A stretch of DNA of 64,000 bases from Candidatus Wallbacteria bacterium (GTDB lineage Bacteria > Muiribacteriota > UBA6191 > JACPRK01): NCBI GenBank assembly GCA_016213845.1, contig JACQZN010000036.1, positions 62,001-126,000 of the forward strand, in the 5' to 3' direction. The translations under genes were made by a program, and so were the position numbers. Under the pieces are notes generated by a model. It was not told the DNA's origin. It was given only the letters and a program-made list of their open reading frames with translations, and searched no databases. Shown here piece by piece: positions 52,009 to 62,177 of this stretch (positions are counted from its first letter, which is position 1; every line of letters starts with the position of its first letter).

Positions 52009-53577
52009 GTGCGCGTCTCCCGAACTCCCGTTCTCGCTGCCCTTCTCGCTCTCCTCTCCTTCGCCTGCTCCTGGTCAGCCGAACCGATTCGCGACCCGTC
52101 CCGGAAGGGCTTCGGCGGCGAGACCTGCATCCGGTGTCACACCTCGGAAAAGCCGCCCGCACCCGGCCTGGTCGAGGAGACCTTCGACACCGTCATCGTC
52201 GGCGGCGGTATGGCCGGCCTGGCCGCGCTCCACTACTTGCCGGATCGAAAGGCCGTGCTCCTGGAGGCCGAGGACCAGGCCGGCGGCCAGATGCGCATGG
52301 AAAGCTGGCGCGGGAAGCGCTTCTCCCAGGGCGCTGCCTATCTCGTAGGCGCCTACGGCATCCTGCAGGACTTCTACAACTCGGAGAAGCTCCCGGTCGT
52401 GCGCATCCCCGAACCCGAGAACAGCGCCTGGATCGGGGGCAAGTACTACCCCGCCTGCTGGACTCACGAGGGACGAGGCAAGATGCCCTGGACCGGCCAG
52501 GCCATGAAGAACTGGCTCGCCTTCCTCGAAGAGATGGAGAAGGTCAACAACATGAACGAGTCGAACCAGCCATTCGAGGCGTTCACCTGGGAGCAGCAGC
52601 AACTCGACGACATCAGCACCTACGATTGGCTCAAGAAGAAGGGGCTCACCGAGGAGATGATCGAGCACTTCGACCGCTACATCCCCTCCTGCTTCGGCGT
52701 GGAGTCGAAGGACCTCTCCGCGGCCGCCTTCGCCAACTACATCTCCGGCGAAATCGGCGGCAACTATACGATGGAAGGCGGCATGGGCGCCGTCACCAAC
52801 CACATTTACAAGAACCACAAGCGCAACATCCGACTCGGCTGCCGCGTCACCCACGTCTTCCAGACGCGCGACGACGTCCGCGTCACCTACCTCGGACCCG
52901 ACGGGCGCGGCCACACCATCCGGGGCCGCACGGCGATTCTGGCCGTTCCCCAGAACCTGGTGCCCGAGATGATGCCGGATCTGCCGCAGGAGAAGAAGGA
53001 CGTCATCGCCGGCACGCGCTACGCCGCCTATACGGTCGCCAACGTCCTCTGCAAGGAAGTCCTCTGGGACGACAAGGGCTACGACACCTGGACCCAGGGC
53101 ACCTTCTTCCGCGACATCATCGACGCCGACTGGATCAACCGAAAGGGCAAGCCCCACACGAACAAAAAGCAGCCCCACGTGCTGACGCTCTACATCCCCA
53201 TGGGAGTGGACGGCATGAAGGCCCAGATGGAGTGGAACCCCTCGGTCTGGAAGGAGAAGGTGTTGACCGATCTCGAGACCATCATCCCCGGCTGCCGCGA
53301 GAAGATCGAGGACGTCCGGTTCTACCGCTGGGGCCACTCGATGCACGTGTGCGAGCCCGGATTCCTCAAGAAAGCGGTTCCGGTGCTTCGGAAGCCCTAC
53401 TACCGGGTCTTCTTCGCCGGCGCCGAGGTCGAGGGGCTCCCCTGCAACGAATCGGCAATCTTCAGCGGCTACTTCGCCGCTCGAGGCGTGCGAACCTGGC
53501 TCTGGGACACCGTACCCGGGGCGCGGGGCCTGCTGAAGGGCGCGCTCGACATGCGCCTGAAGATGGGGCTGGACTGA
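52009..53577 (+). CDS. Exported FAD amine oxidase-like protein with an N-terminal c-type heme motif
   Basis: 522 residues. GTG start at 52009 with GGAGG at 5 nt; a GTG nine codons earlier lacks such support. Signal peptide (TPVLAALLALLSFACSWSA). Then GGETCIRCHTSE, a CxxCH covalent heme-binding motif. From about 52 a flavin amine oxidase/phytoene-desaturase-type domain: DTVIVGGGMAGLAALHYL (FAD ADP-binding), LLEAEDQAGGQM and C-terminal FFAGAEVEGLPCNESAIFSG. The heme would accept electrons from FAD. It is followed by two small exported proteins, likely partners. The substrate is unknown. Confidence 0.8.
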   Translation: MRVSRTPVLAALLALLSFACSWSAEPIRDPSRKGFGGETCIRCHTSEKPPAPGLVEETFDTVIVGGGMAGLAALHYLPDRKAVLLEAEDQAGGQMRMESWRGKRFSQGAAYLVGAYGILQDFYNSEKLPVVRIPEPENSAWIGGKYYPACWTHEGRGKMPWTGQAMKNWLAFLEEMEKVNNMNESNQPFEAFTWEQQQLDDISTYDWLKKKGLTEEMIEHFDRYIPSCFGVESKDLSAAAFANYISGEIGGNYTMEGGMGAVTNHIYKNHKRNIRLGCRVTHVFQTRDDVRVTYLGPDGRGHTIRGRTAILAVPQNLVPEMMPDLPQEKKDVIAGTRYAAYTVANVLCKEVLWDDKGYDTWTQGTFFRDIIDADWINRKGKPHTNKKQPHVLTLYIPMGVDGMKAQMEWNPSVWKEKVLTDLETIIPGCREKIEDVRFYRWGHSMHVCEPGFLKKAVPVLRKPYYRVFFAGAEVEGLPCNESAIFSGYFAARGVRTWLWDTVPGARGLLKGALDMRLKMGLD

Positions 53578-53595
53578 CCCGAGGAGATGCGAACG

Positions 53596-54045
53596 ATGAA
53601 AGCGACGAGAGGGTGGCCCCTGTTGCTCCTGCTGCTTGCAGCGGGCGCCTGCCCGGCCTTCAACGGCCAGACCACCGCCGACCACAAGGAGCTGACCGGC
53701 GACCCCTGGTACTCCAACCGCGCCGAGAAGCTGGGCGAGTACTTCACGTTCTACTTTTTCAATCCCGACGGCGACGGCATCTACCGCTTCGGCCGGCTCG
53801 GCAAGGTCCTGACGGAGCGCTTCACCTGGAAGATCAGCGGCGGCCAGCTGACGCTAGCGTTCCGCAACACAGGCGAAAGGCGCACCACCGCTTTCCGCGT
53901 CCACCCCGTCGATGGAGGACGCAAGCGACTGACTCTGGAGCGCGATCCGCGCGAGGGTGAGAAGCCATTTCACTACTTCCGCAAGGAGAGCGGCCGGGTC
54001 GTGAAGGGCGCCGGCTGGACGACGATCCTGGAGGGCCAGCCATGA
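53596..54045 (+). CDS. Exported lipocalin-like small protein
   Basis: 149 residues from the second of two close ATGs, with GAGGAG 9 nt upstream. Signal peptide ending near GACPAF; the Cys may be a lipobox (LLLAAGAC), so a lipoprotein is possible. The mature part is beta-rich (YFTFYFFNPDGDGIYRFG, ERFTWKISGGQLTLAFRN), like the YFTFxF...WKIxGxxLxLxF pattern of small lipocalin-type domains. It is coupled by 4 bp to a paralogous gene and follows the FAD/heme enzyme after 18 bp; all three are probably one system. Confidence 0.75.
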   Translation: MKATRGWPLLLLLLAAGACPAFNGQTTADHKELTGDPWYSNRAEKLGEYFTFYFFNPDGDGIYRFGRLGKVLTERFTWKISGGQLTLAFRNTGERRTTAFRVHPVDGGRKRLTLERDPREGEKPFHYFRKESGRVVKGAGWTTILEGQP

Positions 54046-54650
54046 GTGAAACGAAGATGCCGCCCGGCGGCGGGTCCGATTCGAAGCTCACCCGCAGCTT
54101 CCTCCCCGCGGCGCGCGGGATCGTCTGGGGAGTCGCTCTGCTGGCGCTTACAGGCGTGCAACGTGTGCCTCCGGCACCTGGACAAAGCGAGCCCGGCTCG
54201 CAACTCGCACCTGCTTCCACGGCTGCCCAGCCGGCGCCCGCGGCCGGCAACGCCCTGGGCGGCCGACTCTGGACCCACATCGATCGGGTCCACGGAGGGC
54301 GTGAGAAGTTCCGGATGTACCAGTTCAACCCGGCCGGCTCCGACGGCAAGGGCACCGGCTGGTACCACGAGGGCGACTTCGCCGAGTGGATGACCGAAAC
54401 CCTGCGCTATGAGATCCACGGCCACGAGCTCAGGCTCTTCTTCGACCTGGCTCACGAGCGCGCGTCCATCCGCTTCCAGGTGCGAAAGGGCCGCGGACCC
54501 GACGGCGAGGACCTGGTGCTGGCGCTCACGCCGGACCCCCGCCGTTACTGGAAGCCGTACGAGTATTTCGCCCACTCGAAGAGCCGCGCCGCCCTCGCGT
54601 CAAACCCGGAGCTTGCGCCGCTGCTCAACCCCGCTCTGCAGGTCGACTGA
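54042..54650 (+). CDS. Second lipocalin-like exported protein
   Basis: 202 residues. It has an N-terminal membrane or signal segment (GIVWGVALLALTGV), an Ala/Pro-rich spacer, then a beta-rich domain KFRMYQFNPAGSDGKGTG, TETLRYEIHGHELRLFFDL, similar to the preceding gene product. Translation is coupled to it (ATGA). It is probably anchored, whereas its partner may be lipid-modified. They may bind the substrate or carry the product of the amine oxidase-like enzyme. Confidence 0.72.
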   Translation: MSETKMPPGGGSDSKLTRSFLPAARGIVWGVALLALTGVQRVPPAPGQSEPGSQLAPASTAAQPAPAAGNALGGRLWTHIDRVHGGREKFRMYQFNPAGSDGKGTGWYHEGDFAEWMTETLRYEIHGHELRLFFDLAHERASIRFQVRKGRGPDGEDLVLALTPDPRRYWKPYEYFAHSKSRAALASNPELAPLLNPALQVD

Positions 54651-54735
54651 CGATTTTCTAAACCTTCCCCGCCCCGAGGGCATAGTCCCCGATGAACGCG
54701 ACGGGAGCCCAGGCTCCGGAAGGTGGTAGAGAGGA

Positions 54736-54957
54736 ATGTTCGCAGCGGCCTTTATCGGTCTGACAATCTTCTCCCTGACCCTGCTGGCGAAGCTCGGCGC
54801 CGCGGTCCCCGAACCGCTTCTGGTCTACGGGTGGCGGCTCTTCGGGTTCGTGCTCCTCGGAGTGGGCGGGAGCTCGCTGGTCAGCGCGCCGGCCGCCACG
54901 GCCGCGCTCGGCGCCATGACGATGCTGACGGCGGGGGCCAGCCTGGTGAGTGCCTGA
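54736..54957 (+). CDS. Small two-helix membrane protein
   Basis: 73 residues, two hydrophobic helices (FAAAFIGLTIFSLTLLAKLG and LFGFVLLGVGGSSLVS) joined by a short loop. GAGAGGA lies directly before the ATG. I do not recognise it. It follows the lipocalin-like genes by 85 bp in the same direction. A small integral membrane protein is plausible but not certain to be real. Confidence 0.5.
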   Translation: MFAAAFIGLTIFSLTLLAKLGAAVPEPLLVYGWRLFGFVLLGVGGSSLVSAPAATAALGAMTMLTAGASLVSA

Positions 54958-54964
54958 GCAGATG

Positions 54965-55025
54965 ATCCCTCTCAGGGGTTTCACCCCCGCCCCCCACGAA
55001 GGGGCCATTGGCCCCCTCGACTCCC
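54965..55025. repeat. Palindromic intergenic repeat, GGGGTCCAGG family, copy C
   Basis: Contains AGGGGTTTCACCCCCGCC and GGGGCCATTGGCCCCCTCG, matching the two hairpins of copy A in inverted orientation, just before the 3' end of the phospholipase C-like gene. Confidence 0.7.
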
Positions 55026-55077
55026 ATTGACTTGCGGGCTTCAGGCCAATCGGGGCTTTCCAGGGTGAACGAAGGGC

Positions 55078-56160
55078 CTACTTCTGACCCGCGGACGGCT
55101 TCTGGGGCAGGAGCCGCTCGAGCCGGGAAGCTGATTCGCGCAGGTACTGGCGCAGGGCCGGCACGCGCTCGCCCATGCGCGACGTGGCATCCCAGCGCAG
55201 GACCACCTGAGGGAAGAGGTCCTTTCCCAGCTTCTCGAGCATCAGGACCGCGGCCGACCTGAAGAGGAGGTTCGAAGAGATCGTCACGCTGGTGCGCATC
55301 ATGCCGCCCGCGGCAGGGCGAGTGACGAGCGAGATACCCATCGTCCGGGCTGGCGGCATCCCGACCTTGCCCATCGGATGGGCGCGCGAGGGGACGCTTC
55401 CAGGCCGCACCGCGGGCGCGTCCTGAACAGGGGGCGCTTCGAGAAGCCGGCGCGTGCGCTCGAGCGAACCGGCCAGCCGTTGCTCGTAGTGCGCCAGGGC
55501 CGCGGGCATCATCGAGCGCGCCGTTGGCAGACCCTGGCCCGGGTGCGTCCACCGGTCGGGCAGGAACTCCCAGTCGGGAACCCGCTCCCGCACGCGGTCG
55601 GCGAAGGTCGGCTCGCGAGCGGCCAGCTCGAGCGGCATCAGGTCCAGGATGGCCCCCTCGACGGCGCCCAAGAGCGCCAGTTGCTCCACGGCGCGTGCAG
55701 TCTCCTGCGCGCTGGGGGCAGTGGCCCCCAGCAGGATGGCAGCCTTGCGAATGCGCTCCGGGTCGAATGCGACCGAGCCAATCTGCTGGCCGGCCGTTCG
55801 GCCAAGGATGAAGTCGGCGTAGAGCTTGAGGGTGCTATCGGAGATCTCGCCCTGGCCCGGGTCCTGCGCAAGGCAATGGGCCGCCCAGCCGGCCGCCCAG
55901 CGGTCGGATTCCGCCGAGCGTCCTCTGACCGAGACCAGCGCCTGAGCAAAGCCCGCCGAATCGCCGACGACGCCCGGCTTCTGGAGAGTATGGTCGAGAT
56001 CCGCCAGGAGCGCCCCCGAGCTCACCAGCTCCTGATCCTTCTCGCCCCATCCCGCCAGCCGCGCCCCTTCGCGTCCCAGATAAGCGTGCGCCTGCGGCCC
56101 CCAGGCGAGCGCCCCGCACGGAAGCGCCAGGAGCAGTAGAGTAAGCAACGGAGCGCGCAT
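55078..56160 (-). CDS. Exported zinc phospholipase C-like protein
   Basis: 360 residues. Signal peptide (LLTLLLLALPCGALA) followed directly by WGPQAHAYL: the mature N-terminal Trp and His match the WGxxTH metal site of zinc-dependent phospholipase C and the S1/P1 nuclease fold. Further metal-type motifs are LADLDHTL and WAAHCLAQD. The C-terminal ~130 residues are a less conserved, Arg-rich domain. Some members of this family are inactive; the His/Asp ligands seen here are incomplete for a certain call. It has a leaderless-type promoter box. Confidence 0.68.
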   Translation of the reverse strand: MRAPLLTLLLLALPCGALAWGPQAHAYLGREGARLAGWGEKDQELVSSGALLADLDHTLQKPGVVGDSAGFAQALVSVRGRSAESDRWAAGWAAHCLAQDPGQGEISDSTLKLYADFILGRTAGQQIGSVAFDPERIRKAAILLGATAPSAQETARAVEQLALLGAVEGAILDLMPLELAAREPTFADRVRERVPDWEFLPDRWTHPGQGLPTARSMMPAALAHYEQRLAGSLERTRRLLEAPPVQDAPAVRPGSVPSRAHPMGKVGMPPARTMGISLVTRPAAGGMMRTSVTISSNLLFRSAAVLMLEKLGKDLFPQVVLRWDATSRMGERVPALRQYLRESASRLERLLPQKPSAGQK

Positions 56161-56168
56161 ACCCGCCC

Positions 56169-56174
56169 AGAGTA
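56169..56174 (-). promoter_or_regulatory. Probable leaderless -10 box of the phospholipase C-like gene
   Basis: TACTCT on the minus strand, 8 nt before the ATG. CTGACT within the (AGTAGNC) tract of composite repeat copy 2 sits at about the -35 distance, so the repeat may supply part of the promoter. Confidence 0.45.
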
Positions 56175-56185
56175 GCAGGCGGCCG

Positions 56186-56450
56186 GGGGAGTAGTCAGTA
56201 GGAGGATGGAAGGTAGAAGGTGGAAGGTAGAAGGTGGAAGGTGGAAGAGTCGCGAAGGCGGGCTTCGACAAGCTCAGCCCGAGCGGATCCCGCGCGCTGC
56301 TCTCTGCCTCACTCCTCACTCCTCAAGCCTCGAGCCTCAAGCCTCAAGCCTTACCGTTCACCCCTGCCTCCTGAAGCCTGAGGCCTGAAGCCTCACTCCT
56401 CAAGCCTCACCCCTCAAGCCTCAAGCCTTACCATTCACCCCTGACTCCTG
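56186..56450. repeat. Composite heptamer-repeat element, copy 2
   Basis: AGTAGTCAGTAGG, then (GGTGGAA/GGTAGAA)5 at 56206-56247, the core GGGCTTCGACAAGCTCAGCCC and CGAGCGGATCCCGCGCGCTG (56258-56303), then CCTCAAG/CCTGAAG heptamers with the phrase TACCGTTCACCCCTG at 56352-56366 and TACCATTCACCCCTG near 56430. It fills the space between a stop codon and a promoter. Confidence 0.92.
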
Positions 56451-56451
56451 G

Positions 56452-57195
56452 TTACCGCGAGGGGCGGGGCGCGGCAGCGGGAATGCGCGACTCGAGCCCT
56501 TGCCTGAAGCGGGTCTCGGCGTCGGAGCCGCCGAACGTGAACTCGACGGCCACGCCATAGCCTGGGCTGAGCTTCTTGGCCACCGTGAAGCGTGAGACGC
56601 CCGGGGTCAGCTTGAACGCTCCGGGCTTTGCAAGATCGGACCAGGATGCGTCCACGAGAGCGGCTCGCCGGGCGGCAGTCAACCCGCGGGTGTCGAGCAG
56701 TGCCGCCCAGTCGCCTCCGCGGAAGAAGACGGCGTCCTCCAGCTCGAGCGCGTCGCCGGTAAGCCGGCCGCCGCTGAACTTGCCGTCGGCGAAACGGCCG
56801 TGCTCCGAGCAGATTGCCACGGAGCGCCGCGATGTGAACCACGCCGTGTAGAGGCCGCCGGACGGACAGGTGGCGCTTTCGGCCTTGAGATATCCCTCGC
56901 TCACCAGGTCCGCTCGCTCGATCGGGCTGTACCTCGAGTCCGGGAAAAAGCTGGCCAGCCAAGGGTCGCCCGCCTTCGACTGATGGAAGAACCCGCCGGG
57001 GAAGCTGCCATGGTCGACGGCCTTCATCTCGATGGCCGTGAGCACGGTCTTGGCGTTCAAGGCACACTGCGCGGCGGTCGCGTCGGCACCCCAGGAGTAG
57101 ACCAGCGGGCCCCTGATGGCGAAGCCGGCAAGGAAACAGAAGAGGGCTAGCCTCAAGAGAATTGCCTTGGTCGGGCGCGCGCTCGAGTCGTTCAT
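56452..57195 (-). CDS. Pseudopilin-like exported protein
   Basis: 247 residues. N-terminal membrane helix (AILLRLALFCFLAGFAI), then AAQCALNAKTVLTAIEMK, DHGSFPGG, resembling the start of the globular domain in type II secretion/type IV pseudopilins. CPSGGLYTAWF and AICSEHGRFADG follow, as in the Cys-containing C-terminus of some pilin-like proteins. There is no prepilin-peptidase site (no Gly-Phe/Thr-Glu). It is therefore likely a bitopic membrane protein with a pilin-like domain. Leaderless-type start. Confidence 0.62.
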   Translation of the reverse strand: MNDSSARPTKAILLRLALFCFLAGFAIRGPLVYSWGADATAAQCALNAKTVLTAIEMKAVDHGSFPGGFFHQSKAGDPWLASFFPDSRYSPIERADLVSEGYLKAESATCPSGGLYTAWFTSRRSVAICSEHGRFADGKFSGGRLTGDALELEDAVFFRGGDWAALLDTRGLTAARRAALVDASWSDLAKPGAFKLTPGVSRFTVAKKLSPGYGVAVEFTFGGSDAETRFRQGLESRIPAAAPRPSR

Positions 57196-57201
57196 GAGCT
57201 C

Positions 57202-57207
57202 AGTCTA
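57202..57207 (-). promoter_or_regulatory. Probable leaderless -10 box of the pseudopilin-like gene
   Basis: TAGACT on the minus strand, 6 nt before the ATG at 57195; no Shine-Dalgarno. Confidence 0.45.
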
Positions 57208-57399
57208 CCTTTCTCGTGTCCGGGCAGCCGGCTCCCGGAGGCGCATCGCGGGCATCGCGATGTCCAGGTCGGCAGAACTAAAGACGTAAGCGGAGGCGCC
57301 GGGTTCAATCGAAGCTGGACTGACGCGACCCGGTCGCTTCGCGAGCCAGCGTCCGTCAGCAGACTTGCGCCCCATGCCCCCGAAACAGTGTCGAAAGAG

Positions 57400-57580
57400 T
57401 GGTTCGAGATCCATCTCAGGGGCTCGGGGGCAGAGCCCTCACGTATGCATGGATCTCTCGAAAGACCTCTTGAGTCCGGAACTCTCTGGCAAGCGCCGCC
57501 AACGGGAAAACCCGCATCAGATTGGGGGTCCAGGGGGACAGGTCCCCCTGGCGGGGGTTCGGGGGCGAAGCCCCTGAGAG
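57400..57580. repeat. Palindromic intergenic repeat, GGGGTCCAGG family, copy D (nested)
   Basis: GGGGGTCCAGGGGGACAGGTCCCCCTGGCGGGGG at 57524-57557 and GGTTCGGGGGCGAAGCCCC at 57558-57576. An inverted partner CTCAGGGGCTCGGGGGCAGAGCCCT lies at 57410-57440, and TCACGTATGCATGGATCTCTCG resembles the sequence before copy B. Several insertions of the family appear to be nested here. Confidence 0.7.
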
Positions 57581-57898
57581 AAATGAAGTACATCCAGTAT
57601 TTGTGCGGGGGCTCAGAGATCCATGAGTGAGTGAGGGCAGAGCCCCGATAGGTGCGGTCTCTCACCACTTCGAGCCCGTGCCCGTGCCCATGCCCGAAGG
57701 GAGGCGGCGATCCCGACGCAGCCCGCAACTCCGGCCGTCGTTGATCGCCTCGAGTCGTGACCAAGCTCGCGCAGGTCGCGCACCGATTGACCGAGCCGGG
57801 CTCGGGCTCGGGCTCGGGCACGATCAGATGCGAGAGGCCCCCCTACGGGCCATGCACCCCAGCCCGCTCACCGCTGGTCGGAAGCGTGCTGGGCGATG
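57581..57898. other. Intergenic stretch with hexamer-like repeats
   Basis: Contains CCCGTGCCCGTGCCCATGCC (57675-57694) and, in opposite sense, GGGCTCGGGCTCGGGCTC (57801-57818), that is, 6-bp tandem units. Open frames here just read through these repeats. I see no gene. Confidence 0.5.
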
Positions 57899-57904
57899 TA
57901 GTCT
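57899..57904 (+). promoter_or_regulatory. Probable leaderless -10 box of the lipase-maturation-factor gene
   Basis: TAGTCT, 7 nt before the GTG at 57912; no Shine-Dalgarno. Confidence 0.45.
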
Positions 57905-57911
57905 CGCGGTC

Positions 57912-59456
57912 GTGAGCCGAGCAGCGCAACTGTTCACCCGGGTCCGAGGCCTGACTTGCTGGATCGAGGACCCGGCGGCCTCGTACACGCTCGTGCGAGC
58001 GGCATTTCTCAGGGCGCTGGCGCTGGTCTATCTTGCGGCGTTCGGATCGCTCTGGACTCAAATCATCGGCCTGGTCGGAGAGAACGGCATCCTGCCCGCG
58101 GCGCGCTACCTCGAAGCGACGCGCGCGCAGCTCGGGGACGGCGCTTGGTCGGCAGTGCCGACTTTGTTCTGGTGGGGCACCAGCGACGCGGCCCTTTCGG
58201 GCGCGTGCGCCGTGGGAGCGGCGCTGGCGATAGCGGCGGTCGCGGGCCTGGCTCCCGGATGGGTCTTCGCGGGGCTCTGGGGGCTCTGGCTCTCGCTCTT
58301 CAACGTCGGACAGGACTTCCTCGCGTTCCAGTGGGACCTGCTGCTGCTGGAGACCGGCTTCCTGGCGATCTTCCTGGCCCCCTGGCGGCTGGCCCCGGGT
58401 CGCGAAGAGCGGCCTTCACTTGCCGTGATCTGGCTGTTGAGGTGGTTGCTCGTGCGACTGATGCTTCGCTCAGGCCTGGTGAAGCTGGCGAGCGGCGACG
58501 CGCTCTGGCGCGGCCTGACCGCGCTGAGCGTCCACTACGAGACGCAGCCGCTTCCGACCTGGGCCGGCTGGTGGGCGCACCAGCTTCCGCCTGGCGTGCA
58601 GATGGCTTCGTGCGCGGCCATGTTCGCCATCGAGCTGCTGTTGCCGCTCCTGATGCTGGGCCCGCGCCGCGCGCGGCAAGTCGCCTGCGCCGGGACGGCG
58701 CTCCTGATGGCGACGATCCTGGTCACGGGCAACTACTGCTACTTCAACTGGCTCACCCTGGCCCTCTGTCTGGTGCTGCTCGACGACCGGGCGCTCACGC
58801 GGGAGCTGCCGGCGATCTGGCTGCCCGCCCCATCGGAGGAAGCGGCGCGGCCGCGCGAAGCCCGGTGGAAGCGGACCGCCAACGGCGCCGTGGCAGCGCT
58901 GATTCTCACGCTCACCCTGGGACAGCTAGGCCCACTTGTCCTCGGCGGATTCCGCCCTCCGGAACTTCTGGCCGAGCTTGGTCGGGCCCTGCGGCCGTTC
59001 TGCATCTTCAACCATTACGGGCTCTTCGCCGTGATGACGCCCGAGCGCCCCGAGATCGAGATCGAAGGCTCTCTCGACGGTGTGAGCTGGCGCGCTTACG
59101 AGTTCCGGTACAAGCCAGGCGATCCTGCCAGGCCCCCCACGTTCGTGGCGCCCCACCAGCCCAGGCTCGACTGGCAGATGTGGTTCGCCGCGCTCGGAGA
59201 CTGCCGCGAAAACCCGTGGTTCGTTCGATTCCTGGTCCGGCTGCTGGAAGGCAAGGCTGAAGTCCGCACGCTGCTGGCCAACGACCCTTTCCCGGAGGCA
59301 CCTCCGCGCTACCTGCGCACCTCGGTGGCCCGCTACCGATTCACCGATCTCGCCACCCGGCGGCGAACGGGCGCCTGGTGGAAACGGGAGCCAAAAGGTC
59401 CTTACTGTCCGGTTGTATCGCTCCGGCCCGCCGGGAGCTCCGCGAGCGACATGTGA
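57912..59456 (+). CDS. Lipase maturation factor family membrane protein
   Basis: 514 residues. GTG start chosen because family similarity begins there and a TAGTCT box lies 7 nt upstream. About eight membrane helices in the first 370 residues with conserved GENGILPAARYL, FLAFQWDLLLLETGFLAIF, LVRLMLRSGLVKLASGD and LPTWAGWWAHQLP; then a soluble domain (CIFNHYGLFAVMTPERPEIEIEG, QPRLDWQMWFAALG). These are hallmarks of LMF1-like proteins. In animals LMF1 helps lipases fold in the ER. The bacterial role is unknown, maybe assisting exported hydrolases such as the nearby phospholipase-like protein. Confidence 0.88.
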   Translation: MSRAAQLFTRVRGLTCWIEDPAASYTLVRAAFLRALALVYLAAFGSLWTQIIGLVGENGILPAARYLEATRAQLGDGAWSAVPTLFWWGTSDAALSGACAVGAALAIAAVAGLAPGWVFAGLWGLWLSLFNVGQDFLAFQWDLLLLETGFLAIFLAPWRLAPGREERPSLAVIWLLRWLLVRLMLRSGLVKLASGDALWRGLTALSVHYETQPLPTWAGWWAHQLPPGVQMASCAAMFAIELLLPLLMLGPRRARQVACAGTALLMATILVTGNYCYFNWLTLALCLVLLDDRALTRELPAIWLPAPSEEAARPREARWKRTANGAVAALILTLTLGQLGPLVLGGFRPPELLAELGRALRPFCIFNHYGLFAVMTPERPEIEIEGSLDGVSWRAYEFRYKPGDPARPPTFVAPHQPRLDWQMWFAALGDCRENPWFVRFLVRLLEGKAEVRTLLANDPFPEAPPRYLRTSVARYRFTDLATRRRTGAWWKREPKGPYCPVVSLRPAGSSASDM

Positions 59457-59497
59457 TTCGAGTCACGCGGTTGTTGCGCCGCCCTCGGAAGCGCCCG

Positions 59498-59503
59498 TAT
59501 GCT
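59498..59503 (+). promoter_or_regulatory. Probable leaderless -10 box of the small acetyltransferase gene
   Basis: TATGCT, 6 nt before the ATG at 59510; no Shine-Dalgarno. Confidence 0.5.
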
Positions 59504-59509
59504 GGCCGC

Positions 59510-59784
59510 ATGAGCCAAGACGTCACGCATCAACCGGACAGGGGCTGCTTTGTCATCCCGGTGGACAACGGCGACGAGGTGCTGCTCGAGTACCGGAGCG
59601 GCGCCGGAGCCCTCGACTTCTATCACACGTTCGTGCCGGAGTCGGCGCGCGGTAAGGGGCTGGCCGAGAAGGTCGTGCAAGCCGGCTTCGCCTTCGCCCG
59701 CAGCCGAGGGCTGAGGGTCATCCCGACCTGCTCCTACATCGGCACCTACCTGAGGAAGCACCCCGAAGACCAGGACCTGATCAA

Positions 59785-59788
<4 letters not shown>
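59510..59788 (+). CDS. Small GNAT-like N-acetyltransferase (YidJ family)
   Basis: 92 residues. The minimal acetyl-CoA-binding fold of the YidJ/GTLF3B-like family: [32 protein letters not shown] (acetyl-CoA loop RGKG), [17 protein letters not shown]. The start lies 6 nt after TATGCT. Its stop overlaps the next gene (GTGA), so it is co-translated with the YyaL-like protein, a conserved pairing in many bacteria. Substrate unknown. Confidence 0.88.
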
Positions 59789-61862
<2,074 letters not shown>

Positions 61863-61866
<4 letters not shown>

Positions 61867-62106
61867 GGCTCGAGGCTTGAGGAGTGAGGCTTGAGGAGTG
61901 AGGCTTCAGGCCTCAGGCTCCAGGGGTGAACGGTAAGGCGCGGGCTTGAGGCTCGAGGAGTGAGGCAGAGAGCAGCGCGCGGGATACGCTCGGGCTGAGC
62001 TTGTCGAAGCCCGCCTTCGCGACTCTTCCACCTTCCACCTTCCACCTTCCACCTTCCATCTTCCACCTTCCCCCTACTGCCTACTGACTACTGTCTACTC
62101 TCTACT
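61863..62106. repeat. Composite heptamer-repeat element, copy 3 (inverted)
   Basis: Reverse orientation of copies 1 and 2: GCTTGAG/GCTCGAG/GCTTCAG heptamers (61863-61965, with CAGGGGTGAACGGTAAGG), core CTCGGGCTGAGCTTGTCGAAGCCC (61990-62016), then (TTCCACC)6 at about 62027-62072 and CTACTGCCTACTGACTACTG (62073-62103). It fills the space between yyaL and aceE. Confidence 0.92.
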
Positions 62107-62177
62107 CTGCTAAGATCGCTCCACCGGCAATTCGGCCCCGGGCAGGTGGTCCGTGCCGGCGACAAGAAGGAGCAGAG

